Translations under genes and position numbers: made by a program
Part shown: in pieces, positions 33,608 through 40,993 of the stretch
Numbering within the stretch: position 1 is the stretch's first letter
Layout of the letters: every line of letters begins with the position of its first letter
Source of the DNA: Streptomyces capitiformicae
Lineage (GTDB): Bacteria > Actinomycetota > Actinomycetes > Streptomycetales > Streptomycetaceae
DNA length: 64,000 bases
Direction: 5' to 3'
NCBI RefSeq assembly: GCF_002214185.1
Contig: NZ_CP022161.1
Location: forward strand, 6,331,486 to 6,395,485
The notes under the pieces: generated by a model
Told to the model about the DNA's origin: nothing
Seen by the model: the letters and a program-made list of their open reading frames with translations, nothing else
Database searches by the model: none

Positions 33608-33626
33608 ATCTGACGGATCGTCAGCT
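33608..33626. promoter_or_regulatory. Palindromic operator-like site 5
   Basis: CTGAC-GGATC-GTCAG core at 33610-33624, directly upstream (13-27 nt) of the amidohydrolase start at 33597. It has the same design as sites 1-4. Its position would let a bound repressor block transcription or translation initiation. Confidence 0.7.
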
Positions 33627-33633
33627 ATCCGTT

Positions 33634-33880
33634 CAGCCCGCCCGGCCCTTGAGAACGACCCCGAAGGCCGAAGGCAGGAGCCGAAGAAGCAACCGCCCCC
33701 GAACCCAGCCACCCAGCCCTTAAGGACGACCCCGAAGCCGAAGGCGGAAGCCGAAGAAGCAACCGCCCCCGAATTCCAGCCCGTCCGGCGTTTGAGGACG
33801 AGCCCGAAGGGCGATGGCGGGGGTCTGGGGGCGCAGCCCCCCAGGAGCGGGGTCGAAGGGGCAGCCGCCCCTGGGATGGG
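33634..33880. repeat. Three tandem copies of a ~72-bp intergenic repeat
   Basis: Copies begin at about 33634, 33706 and 33777. Each starts CAGCC, continues with a CCGGCNNTTGAGGACGA-like box and CCCCGAAGCCGAAGGC-like sequence; copies 1 and 2 share GCCGAAGAAGCAACCGCCCC exactly. Copy 3 has the most typical Streptomyces form (CCGTCCGGCGTTTGAGGACG) and runs into a hairpin of CTGGGGGCGCAGCCCCCAG (33826-33844). No coding function seen. Confidence 0.8.
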
Positions 33881-34064
33881 ACGGGTAGGGGGCGAGGAAA
33901 CCCACCCGCGACGGACCGGGGTTCGCGAATGCGCGAGGAGAGGTTGTGTGGACCTTGTGATACACCGCGCGCCCACCTGTGAGCGCACTCTCGCACAGCT
34001 GACGGATCTGCCATGAACAAGGCAAACTAGCTTGGTTGTCAGGGAGACCTAAGGGGCGGCGTCG

Positions 34065-37000
34065 ATGGGCGGTGAAGCGCGAGTGCCGGAGGACGGTGGG
34101 CCGCGAGTGCCGGAGCAGCGGAGTCCCAGGGACGCGCGCCCACCGGCGCCCGACGCCGCCCGCGGGCCGAACGGGGCGCCGGGCGGGAAACCGGACGCCG
34201 GCGATGCCGACGCCGACGCCGCCGGGCTCCGCTTCAGCGTGCTCGGACCCGTACGGGCCTGGCGCGGGACGGAGCCCCTCCCCACGGGTTCGCCCCAACA
34301 ACGCGCGCTGCTGGCCGCCCTACTGCTCCGCGAGGGCCGCACGGCCACCGCGAGCGAGCTGATCGACGCGCTCTGGGGCGACGAGCCGCCGTCGCAGGCC
34401 CTGGCGGCCGTACGGACGTACGCCTCGCGGCTGCGCAAGGTCCTCTCCGCCGACGTACTGGTCAGCGAGTCCGGCGGTTACGCGATCCGCTCCCTCGCGG
34501 GCGGCGCGCTGGACCTCGCGGTCGCCCAGGACCTGGCGGCAGACGCCGAGAAGGCCAAGAACTCCGGCGACCTGTCCCACGCCCGCCAGCTGCTGAACCA
34601 GGCGCTGGGCCTGTGGGACGGCGAGGTGCTGGCGAGCCTGCCCGGCCCGTACGCGGAAACACAGCGCGCCCGTCTCGACGAGTGGCGCCTCCAACTCGTC
34701 GAGACCCGCCTCGACATGGACCTGGAGCAGGGCTGCCACGCCGAGGCGGTGTCCGAGCTGACCGCCCTCACCGCCGCCCACCCCCTCCGGGAGCGCCTGC
34801 GCGAACTGCTCATGCTCGCCCTGTACCGCAGCGGCCGCCAGGCCGAGGCACTCGCCGTGTACGCGGACACGCGCCGCCTGCTCGCCGACGAGCTGGGCGT
34901 GGACCCGCGCCCCGGCCTGCGGGAGCTTCAGCAGCGCATCCTCCAGGCGGACCCGGCCCTCGCCGAGCCCTCCGCCCCGCTCGCCCCGGAACCGGCCGCA
35001 TCCCCCGTCCGCCCCGCCCAACTCCCCGCCACCGTCCCGGACTTCACGGGCCGGGCGTCCTTCGTGTCCGAGCTGAGCGAGGTGCTGTCGGCGGCGACCG
35101 CGGCCGAGGGCCAGGTCATGGCCGTATCAGCGCTGGCGGGTATAGGCGGCGTAGGCAAGACAACCCTCGCCGTCCACGTCGCCCACCAGGCCCGCAACGC
35201 CTTCCCGGACGGCCAGCTGTACATCGACCTCCAGGGCACCGGCCCCCGCCCCGCCGAACCGGAGACCGTCCTCGGCTCCTTCCTCCGCGCCCTCGGCACC
35301 GCCGACTCCGCGATCCCCGACTCCCTGGCGGAACGGGCCGCGCTGTACCGGTCGGTCCTCGACGGCCGCCGGGTCCTGGTCCTGCTCGACAACGCCCGCG
35401 ACGCCGCCCAGGTACGCCCGCTGCTGCCGGGCACGGCGGGCTGCGCGGCCCTGGTCACCGCCCGGACCCGGATGGTGGACCTGGCCGGGGCGCACCTGGT
35501 CGACCTGGACGTGATGTCACCGGACGAGGCCCTCCGGCTCTTCACGAAGATCGTCGGCGCGGAACGTGTGGCCGCCGAACGCAAGGCCGCGCTGGACGTG
35601 GTCGCGGCCTGCGGCTTCCTTCCCCTCGCCATCCGTATCGCCGCCTCCCGCCTGGCGGCCCGCCGCACCTGGACGGTCTCGGTCCTGGCCACGAAACTCG
35701 CGGACGAACGCCGCCGCCTGGACGAACTCCAGGCCGGTGACCTGGCGGTGAAGGCCACCTTCGAACTGGGCTACGGCCAACTGGAACCGGCCCAGGCAAG
35801 GGCGTTCAGGTTGCTGGGCCTGGCCGACGGCCCGGACATTTCCTTGGCGGCCGCGTCGGCCGTACTGGACCTTCCCTCCGTCGACACCGAGGACCTCCTG
35901 GAGATCCTGGTCGACACGTCCCTCCTCGAGTCGGCGGCCCCCGGCCGCTACCGCTTCCACGACCTGGTCCGGCTCTACGCGCGTGCCTGCGCCGAACGGG
36001 ACGAACAGCCGCCGGCCGAGCGGGAGGCGGCGATGTCGCGGTTGCTGGACTTCTATCTGGCGACGGCGGCGGAGGTGTACGCGATCGAGCGGCCGAGGGA
36101 CCAGCTGGTGGACGACCTGGAGGCCACCGAGTACCCCGGGCTGCGCTTCACCGACGGCTCCGCGGCCCTCGACTGGCTGTACACGGAGTCGGCCCCCCTG
36201 CTGTCCTGCGTACGGCAGGCGGCGGGCTCGACCCGCCTGCGACGGGCGGTGGACCTCCTGTGGGCGGCACGGGACCTGGGCGAGTCCGGGGCGAGTTCCC
36301 ATCTGTACGAGATGACGGCCAAGGCGATGTTCGAGGCATCCCGAGCAGCCGGGGACATCCGCGCGGAGGGCCGCGTCAGGGCCATCCTCACCAACGTCCT
36401 GCTCGTCTCCGGCCGTATCCGGCAGGCCGAGGAGGAGGCCCGGCTCACCATGGAGTGCGCGAGCGCCGCCGGTGACCCCACCGCCACCACGTGGGCCGCC
36501 CAGGGCCGGGGGGTCATCGCCCTGCACGAGCACCGCTACGACGACGGCAAGCTCTTCTTCGACCAGGCCATAGAGGGCTTCAGGGCAGCCGGCAACGGCC
36601 TGGGCGAGGCCACGGCCCTGTGCAACCTCTCGCGCGCCTACATGGGCATGGGCAACACCGCCAAGGCCGTCGAGTTCGCTCAGCGCGGCCTCGCCGTCCA
36701 CATAGAGGTGGGCAGCACGATGCGGCTGGCCAACGGCCACTACGCGCTGGGTGTGGCCCTGACCGCGGCCGGCCGCCACGCGGAGGCCCTCACCCAGTTC
36801 TCCGAGGCACTGACCATCTTCCAGGAGCACCGCCAACGCCTCTGGGCCGGGACCACCCACTTCAGGATCGCCCAGGCCCACGCCGTCGCCCACCGCCCGG
36901 CCCAGGCGGCCCAGCACGCCGAACAGGCCCTGGCCCTCGAATGCATCGGCGGCGACCGCACCCGAGGCAACGTCCTGACCCTCCTGGGCCGAGCCCTCTC

Positions 37001-37124
37001 CACCCTGGGCCAGGTGGACCGGGCCCGAGCCTGCTGGCGCGAGGCGCTCAACCTCCACGAGGAGAGCGGCGCCCCCGAGGCCGAGGAGGTACGGGCCCTG
37101 CTGGCCCCCGCGACGGCGGCCTGA
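34065..37124 (+). CDS. AfsR/SARP-type transcriptional regulator with BTAD, NB-ARC (STAND) and TPR domains
   Basis: 1019 aa from an ATG with AGGGGCGG upstream. Seen: OmpR-like winged helix (about 54-145; FSVLGPVRAWRG, ELIDALWGDEPPSQALAAVR), BTAD helical domain (about 150-300), NB-ARC ATPase with P-loop GIGGVGKTT (about 359-367), Walker-B-like VLVLLDNARD and GCAALVTARTR, and a C-terminal TPR array (about 760-1010, for example ALCNLSRAYMGMGNTAKAVE). Known: AfsR-type regulators integrate signals and activate antibiotic or developmental genes; the STAND module is an ATP-driven switch. The first 50 residues are low complexity. It is followed by a small repeat-peptide gene on the same strand, a likely target or partner. 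Confidence 0.95.
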   Translation: MGGEARVPEDGGPRVPEQRSPRDARPPAPDAARGPNGAPGGKPDAGDADADAAGLRFSVLGPVRAWRGTEPLPTGSPQQRALLAALLLREGRTATASELIDALWGDEPPSQALAAVRTYASRLRKVLSADVLVSESGGYAIRSLAGGALDLAVAQDLAADAEKAKNSGDLSHARQLLNQALGLWDGEVLASLPGPYAETQRARLDEWRLQLVETRLDMDLEQGCHAEAVSELTALTAAHPLRERLRELLMLALYRSGRQAEALAVYADTRRLLADELGVDPRPGLRELQQRILQADPALAEPSAPLAPEPAASPVRPAQLPATVPDFTGRASFVSELSEVLSAATAAEGQVMAVSALAGIGGVGKTTLAVHVAHQARNAFPDGQLYIDLQGTGPRPAEPETVLGSFLRALGTADSAIPDSLAERAALYRSVLDGRRVLVLLDNARDAAQVRPLLPGTAGCAALVTARTRMVDLAGAHLVDLDVMSPDEALRLFTKIVGAERVAAERKAALDVVAACGFLPLAIRIAASRLAARRTWTVSVLATKLADERRRLDELQAGDLAVKATFELGYGQLEPAQARAFRLLGLADGPDISLAAASAVLDLPSVDTEDLLEILVDTSLLESAAPGRYRFHDLVRLYARACAERDEQPPAEREAAMSRLLDFYLATAAEVYAIERPRDQLVDDLEATEYPGLRFTDGSAALDWLYTESAPLLSCVRQAAGSTRLRRAVDLLWAARDLGESGASSHLYEMTAKAMFEASRAAGDIRAEGRVRAILTNVLLVSGRIRQAEEEARLTMECASAAGDPTATTWAAQGRGVIALHEHRYDDGKLFFDQAIEGFRAAGNGLGEATALCNLSRAYMGMGNTAKAVEFAQRGLAVHIEVGSTMRLANGHYALGVALTAAGRHAEALTQFSEALTIFQEHRQRLWAGTTHFRIAQAHAVAHRPAQAAQHAEQALALECIGGDRTRGNVLTLLGRALSTLGQVDRARACWREALNLHEESGAPEAEEVRALLAPATAA

Positions 37125-37341
37125 ACGCCCCGCATCCGGCACAGGGAGCTGGGGCGTTCAGCATTCGTTTATCTCCCCCCGGCACTCTCTTACTTGCCAG
37201 ACCGTCGCGTCGGGGGGCAGACGGTCCGACCAGGAGCGCGACCAGTTGAGGTCGCAACTCCGAACAGCCCGTCCGGCGGCCCTCGGGGGAGTTTCCGGGC
37301 GGGCCTTGCTGACTCGTCACCACAGCGAAGGATCTCTGGAC

Positions 37342-37575
37342 ATGAGCGAGACGAAGAAGGACGCGGACGTCATCAAGTCGATGTCCGACATCAACATGCC
37401 CGCCCCGCCCAAGGACGCGGACGCCATCCAGTCGATGTCCGACATCAACATGCCCACGCCGCCCAAGGACACGCCCACCGACACGTCCGGCGACCCCGCC
37501 GAAGAATCCATCGAAACGAAGTCGGACATCAACATGCCCGCCCCGCCCGCCCTGAACCTGGACGGCGGCAAGTAA
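37342..37575 (+). CDS. 77-aa repeat peptide with three SDINMPxPP motifs
   Basis: ATG at 37342, GAAGGAT about 11 nt upstream. Seen: three copies of S-D-I-N-M-P-(A/T)-P-P at residues 15-23, 33-41 and 61-69; the first two lie in near-identical 18-residue units (KDADVIKSM... and KDADAIQSM...). The linker 42-60 is acidic and Thr/Ser-rich, and the C-terminus is ALNLDGGK. There is no Cys, no signal peptide and no transmembrane segment. From memory, related Streptomyces small proteins with repeated N-(H/M)-P-x-P-P motifs are annotated merely as 'sigma-like protein'; no function is established. Multi-copy core-like motifs could point to a modified peptide precursor or a docking peptide. It follows the SARP-STAND regulator and is closed by a strong terminator. 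Confidence 0.8.
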   Translation: MSETKKDADVIKSMSDINMPAPPKDADAIQSMSDINMPTPPKDTPTDTSGDPAEESIETKSDINMPAPPALNLDGGK

Positions 37576-37602
37576 CCCAACAGACCTTCATCCCGACGGG
37601 GA

Positions 37603-37641
37603 TCGGCCGCGGTGGCGCGGAGGGGGAGCCACCGCGGCCGA
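37603..37641 (+). terminator. Hairpin terminator after the repeat peptide gene
   Basis: TCGGCCGCGGTGGC (37603-37616) and its exact complement GCCACCGCGGCCGA (37628-37641), 14-bp stem with an 11-nt G-rich loop, 27 nt after the stop codon. Confidence 0.85.
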
Positions 37642-37868
37642 GTCGTGCGCCCGTAACGGGGGGGCGGGGCCGGAGGGCCGGGGGGCCGGGGGGCCGGGGG
37701 TGCAATTGGCAGTTCCGTCCCACCATCCACCCCCTTGGACAGCCCTTCCATCCCCTTTCAGCGAGACGAATCTGCCAATCACCAACCTCCTTCCCCTTGC
37801 CCCTCCCCTCCGCCGGAGTTATCCACAGGCTGAAGCGGGGTCTTGGGCTCTTCCGCGAAAGTTGGGGG

Positions 37869-38804
37869 GTGGAGCGCAAGGGGTTGTTGTCGCTGGTCGA
37901 AAGAGATGTGCTGCTGACCTCGTGGGCGTTGGGGGCCGGCTGGTCCCGGGGCGCCCTCTTCCGGCGGTTGGCCGCGGAGGAATGGACCCGGGTCGGGGGC
38001 GGGGCGTGGGCTCCGCCGGGGCGGCCAATCGATGACGGCGTAAGGCTCCGCGCCCTCCAGTTGCTCAACCCTCACCTCGTCGTGAGCCACCGTTCCGCAG
38101 CCGAACTGTGGTGGATCGAGACCCTGGACTCCAGTACAGAGCGGCCGTTGGAGTTCACCGACCCTGAACTCGGGCTCCGCCGCGCGGGCACCGGAGTACG
38201 AGTGCACCGAATCCCCCTCGCCGAGCACGACATCGTGGAACGGCACGGCTTCCGCATCACCACCGTGCCCCGCACCTTGGCCGACCTCCTGCGCACCGCA
38301 CCCAGGGACGACGCGATCGTCGCCGTGGAGTCCGCCCTCACCCACCGCCGGTTCGGCCAGACCCGCCGGGCACCCCTCACCCGCCTCGACGCCATCGCGT
38401 CCGCGCTCGACCTTCCCCACCGGGGAGCGGTACGGGCTCGCCACCGACTACGGCTGTGCGACCCGCACGCCGGATCACCGGCCGAGACCATCGCCCGCCT
38501 ACGCATGTACGACGCGGGGCTCCACCCCGAAAGCCAGGTCACGCTGCGCACCCCGAACGGCCGCCGAGTCGTCCTCGACTTCCTCTTCCGAGCCGAGGGC
38601 CTGGCCATCGAGATCGAGGGCTACGCCTACCACGGCACCCGAGAGGCCCACCGCCGCGACGTAACCCGCTTCAACCAACTCCACCAGTGCCCAGAGGTAC
38701 GCAGCCTCCTCCGCTACACCGCCGAGGACGTCTTCCACCGCCCAGCCCACATGCTCACCGAAATCCAGACGACCCTGACCTCATCGAAAAACAGCCGCCC
38801 CTGA
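37869..38804 (+). CDS. AbiEi-like / DUF559-domain protein
   Basis: 311 aa from a GTG at 37869; the start is not certain. Seen: an N-terminal AbiEi-type winged-helix-like region (VLLTSWALGAGWSRGALFRR, WTRVGGGAWAPPG), a middle helical region (HDIVERHGFRITTVPRTLAD) and a C-terminal DUF559/Vsr-like fold with HPESQVTLRTPNGRRVVLDF then LAIEIEGYAYHGTREAHRRD and EDVFHRP. The D-x-x-(E-x-E)-like acidic positions fit a PD-(D/E)xK nuclease-related core. Known: such fused proteins are common in actinobacteria and often annotated as type IV toxin-antitoxin antitoxins, but no toxin gene is adjacent. Function unknown. Confidence 0.8.
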   Translation: MERKGLLSLVERDVLLTSWALGAGWSRGALFRRLAAEEWTRVGGGAWAPPGRPIDDGVRLRALQLLNPHLVVSHRSAAELWWIETLDSSTERPLEFTDPELGLRRAGTGVRVHRIPLAEHDIVERHGFRITTVPRTLADLLRTAPRDDAIVAVESALTHRRFGQTRRAPLTRLDAIASALDLPHRGAVRARHRLRLCDPHAGSPAETIARLRMYDAGLHPESQVTLRTPNGRRVVLDFLFRAEGLAIEIEGYAYHGTREAHRRDVTRFNQLHQCPEVRSLLRYTAEDVFHRPAHMLTEIQTTLTSSKNSRP

Positions 38805-38849
38805 GCCCTCCGCCCCCCGACCGCACCGCCACCCACCACGCCCCCGCAC

Positions 38850-38970
38850 CCCACACACCACCAACCCCACCCCCTCACCCCCACACACCACCAACCCCAC
38901 CCCCTCACCCCCACACACCACCAACCCCACCCCCTCACCCCCACACACCACCAACCCCCCACCCCTTCAC
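38850..38970. repeat. Tandem ~30-bp CCCCACACACCACCAACCCC repeat
   Basis: Three full copies and one partial copy of a 30-bp C/A-rich unit (CCCCACACACCACCAACCCC then ACCCCCTCAC) between the DUF559 gene and the broken FMN-binding gene. Read in frame it would give Thr/Pro/His repeats, but there is no start. The strand is almost free of G, which suggests non-coding slippage expansion. Confidence 0.85.
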
Positions 38971-39040
38971 CCCCCAACCCCTCACCCCCACGCCCCACCA
39001 CGCACCACTCGCCGCCAACCCCACCCGGCGTGCATGCAAA

Positions 39041-39562
39041 CCGATCGACGCCGTCTCCGGCGCCACCTACACCAGCGCCGGCTACAAGGAATCCCTCCAG
39101 TCCGCCCTCGACCAGGCCGGCAGCGGGGAGGGGTCCGGTGGCGAGGTCGAGGCAGGCGGCCAGCAGGACGCGGGCGGCGGCGCCGAGGACTCAGGGGCCG
39201 CGGGCGGCGGCGCCGCGGACTCCGGGGCCGCGGACTCCGGGGCCGCGGACTCCGGGGCCGCGGACTCCGGGGCCGGGCAGTCGACGGGTACGCAGGTGCT
39301 CACGGGCAGCGCCGTGCAGACGGACTACGGGCCGGTCCAGGTCCGTATCACCGTCAGCGGCGGCAAGATCACCCAGGCCGAGGCGCTGCAGCAGCCCAGC
39401 GGTGGGCGCAGCACCCAGATCAGTGGCACGGCCATTCCCCAGCTCAACCAGAACGCCGTAGCGGCAGGGAGCGCTGACATCGATGCTGTCTCGGGCGCCA
39501 CGTACACCAGCGGTGGCTACAAGGAATCCCTCCAGTCCGCGCTGGACCAGGCCGGTGGCTGA
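39041..39562 (+). pseudogene. FMN-binding (flavinylated) protein, 5'-truncated
   Basis: The frame holds a short C-terminal piece of one FMN-binding domain (IDAVSGATYTSAGYKESLQS, 39044 on), a Gly/Ala/Asp-rich linker with a fivefold ADSGA repeat (39200-39273), and a complete second domain (VQTDYGPVQVRITVSGGKIT ... IDAVSGATYTSGGYKESLQS, stop 39560-39562). Both copies carry the S-G-A-T flavinylation motif, where ApbE attaches FMN to Thr. No start codon, ribosome-binding site or signal peptide is found upstream; the frame runs into the 30-bp tandem repeat. It looks like a two-domain exported electron-transfer protein that lost its N-terminus. A non-canonical start near 39030 is an alternative. Confidence 0.75.
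39200..39273. repeat. Tandem 15-bp repeat encoding AADSG
   Basis: GCGGACTCCGGGGCC is repeated four to five times without interruption, encoding A-D-S-G-A repeats in the linker of the FMN-binding protein. Confidence 0.85.
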
Positions 39563-40358
39563 TCCGGGGGCCGACCCCGCCGCGGTACCTCTCTCCCAAC
39601 TGCGCCACGCCGAGGAGGTCATGGGCACCGTCTTCTCGTTCGACATACGGGGAGGCGAGCCCACTGCGGTCAAGGCCGCGCTCGAAGAGGCGGTGGCCGG
39701 GCTGCACACCGTCGACGAGGTGTTCAGCACCTACCGCGAGAACAGCCAGATATCGCGGCTCGACCGGGGTGAAGTGACGATCGAGGAGTGCGATCCGGAG
39801 GTCGCCGAGGTCCTCGAACTGTGCGCCGAGGCCGAGCGGTTGAGCGAGGGCTGGTTCAGCGCCACGTACGAGGGCCGCTTCGATCCGACCGGGCTGGTCA
39901 AGGGATGGGCCACCGAGCGGGCCGCCCTGCGTCTGGTCGAGGCCGGTGCGGTCGGGGTCAGCGTCAACGGTGGCGGGGACGTCCAGCTCTGTGGCGTGCC
40001 CGGCCCCGATCGGCCGTGGCGGGTCGGTGTGGCGGACCCCCTGCGCCCCGGTGGCCTGGCCGCCGTCGTCACCGCCGCCCGCGCCGACCGGCTGGCGGTG
40101 GCCACCTCCGGCACGGCGGAACGGGGCGCCCACATCGTCGACCCCCGTACCGGCAAGTCCGCCGTGACGGACCTGGTCTCGGTGACCGTGGTGGGCCCCC
40201 GCCTCACCTGGGCGGACTGCTGGGCGACGGCGGCGTTCGCGATGGGTTCGCGGGAGGGCCTGGCGTGGCTGGAGTCCCTCCCGGACACGGAGGCGTTGCT
40301 GATCACGGCGGGGGACGAGGTGCGGTGCACGGGGGGACTGGCCGCACGCCTGGGCTGA
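39555..40358 (+). CDS. apbE: FAD:protein FMN transferase
   Basis: 267 aa from a GTG at 39555 overlapping the end of the FMN-binding gene by 8 nt; an ATG at 39621 is an alternative. Transfers FMN from FAD to a Thr of S/T-G-A-T motifs. Seen: HAEEVMGTVFSFDIRG, VDEVFSTYRENSQISRLDRG (S-Y-x-x-x-S), FDPTGLVKGWATERAALRLV (G-x-x-KG), SVNGGGDVQLCG (N-x-GGD), and SVTVVGPRLTWADCWATAAF (the AD-ATA Mg site). The usual lipoprotein leader is missing, so it may act in the cytoplasm or the gene may have lost its 5' part. The flavinylation substrate next door is truncated, so the pair may be non-functional. Confidence 0.9.
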   Translation: MADPGADPAAVPLSQLRHAEEVMGTVFSFDIRGGEPTAVKAALEEAVAGLHTVDEVFSTYRENSQISRLDRGEVTIEECDPEVAEVLELCAEAERLSEGWFSATYEGRFDPTGLVKGWATERAALRLVEAGAVGVSVNGGGDVQLCGVPGPDRPWRVGVADPLRPGGLAAVVTAARADRLAVATSGTAERGAHIVDPRTGKSAVTDLVSVTVVGPRLTWADCWATAAFAMGSREGLAWLESLPDTEALLITAGDEVRCTGGLAARLG

Positions 40359-40368
40359 CGGGGCTGGG

Positions 40369-40390
40369 CCGCGCCCCGTAAGGGGCGCGG
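40369..40390. terminator. Hairpin between apbE and argR (repeat-derived)
   Basis: CCGCGCCCC-GTAA-GGGGCGCGG: perfect 9-bp stem with a 4-nt loop, 10 nt after the apbE stop and before the convergent argR stop. It belongs to the dispersed repeat family seen at 15.8 and 58.0 kb (GGGGCGCGGGGAACCGCGCG continues to the right). Confidence 0.75.
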
Positions 40391-40449
40391 GGAACCGCGC
40401 GATCAGCCCCCGCCCACCCGCAGTCGGCGCACGGCAGTAACCGCCCCTC

Positions 40450-40986
40450 TCAGTGGCCGTTCTGAGCCAGCCTCAGCAAGTGGTCGGCCAAGGACTGTCC
40501 TCCACTGGGATCCCGGCTGATCAACAACAACGTGTCGTCGCCCGCGATGGTCCCCAGGATGTCGTGCAGCTCGGCCTGGTCGATCGCGGAGGCGAGGAAC
40601 TGGGCCGCGCCCGGAGGCGTGCGCAGGACCACGAGGTTCGCGGAGGCCTCCGCGGAGATCAGCAGCTCCTGCGAGAGCCGCCGCATCCGCTCCTCCTTCG
40701 CCGACTCGCCCAGCGGAGCCCGGGGGGTCCGGAAACCGCCCTCACTCGGCACCGCGTAGATGAGGTCGCCGTCGGTGTTGCGGATCTTCACCGCGTTGAG
40801 CTCGTCCAGATCCCGGCTGAGCGTCGCCTGTGTGACGCTCAGCCCGTCGTCGGACAACAGCTTCGCCAACTGGCTCTGCGACCGCACAGGTTGCCGGTTG
40901 AGGATGTCCACGATCCGGCGGTGGCGGGCCATGCGGGTCTGCGGTACGGCGGGCCCCGCCTGGTCGTGCTCCTGCGCCTGGCTCAT
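40450..40986 (-). CDS. argR: Arginine repressor
   Basis: 178 aa from an ATG at 40986, eight bases after the argD stop; an upstream GTG at 41019 overlaps argD. Seen: N-terminal winged HTH ([45 protein letters not shown]) and C-terminal arginine-binding/hexamerisation domain ([38 protein letters not shown] with the GTIAGDDT loop). Controls arginine biosynthesis by binding ARG boxes with arginine as co-repressor. It is the last gene of the argCJBDR cluster, so it is probably autoregulated through the promoter ahead of argC. Confidence 0.96.
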   Translation of the reverse strand: MSQAQEHDQAGPAVPQTRMARHRRIVDILNRQPVRSQSQLAKLLSDDGLSVTQATLSRDLDELNAVKIRNTDGDLIYAVPSEGGFRTPRAPLGESAKEERMRRLSQELLISAEASANLVVLRTPPGAAQFLASAIDQAELHDILGTIAGDDTLLLISRDPSGGQSLADHLLRLAQNGH

Positions 40987-40993
40987 CGTCGTC

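Noticed and set aside
37819..37827. TTATCCACA, a perfect DnaA-box sequence upstream of the AbiEi-like gene
   Set aside because: A single 9-mer without clustering or neighbouring replication genes; origins carry many boxes.
37194..37868. In-frame extension ahead of the AbiEi-like protein
   Set aside because: It overlaps the repeat peptide gene and its terminator, and it is low-complexity His/Arg/Pro-rich sequence.
38456..39040. Extension of the FMN-binding frame to an upstream ATG
   Set aside because: It overlaps the AbiEi-like gene in another frame and passes through a non-coding tandem repeat, so it is not a plausible N-terminus.
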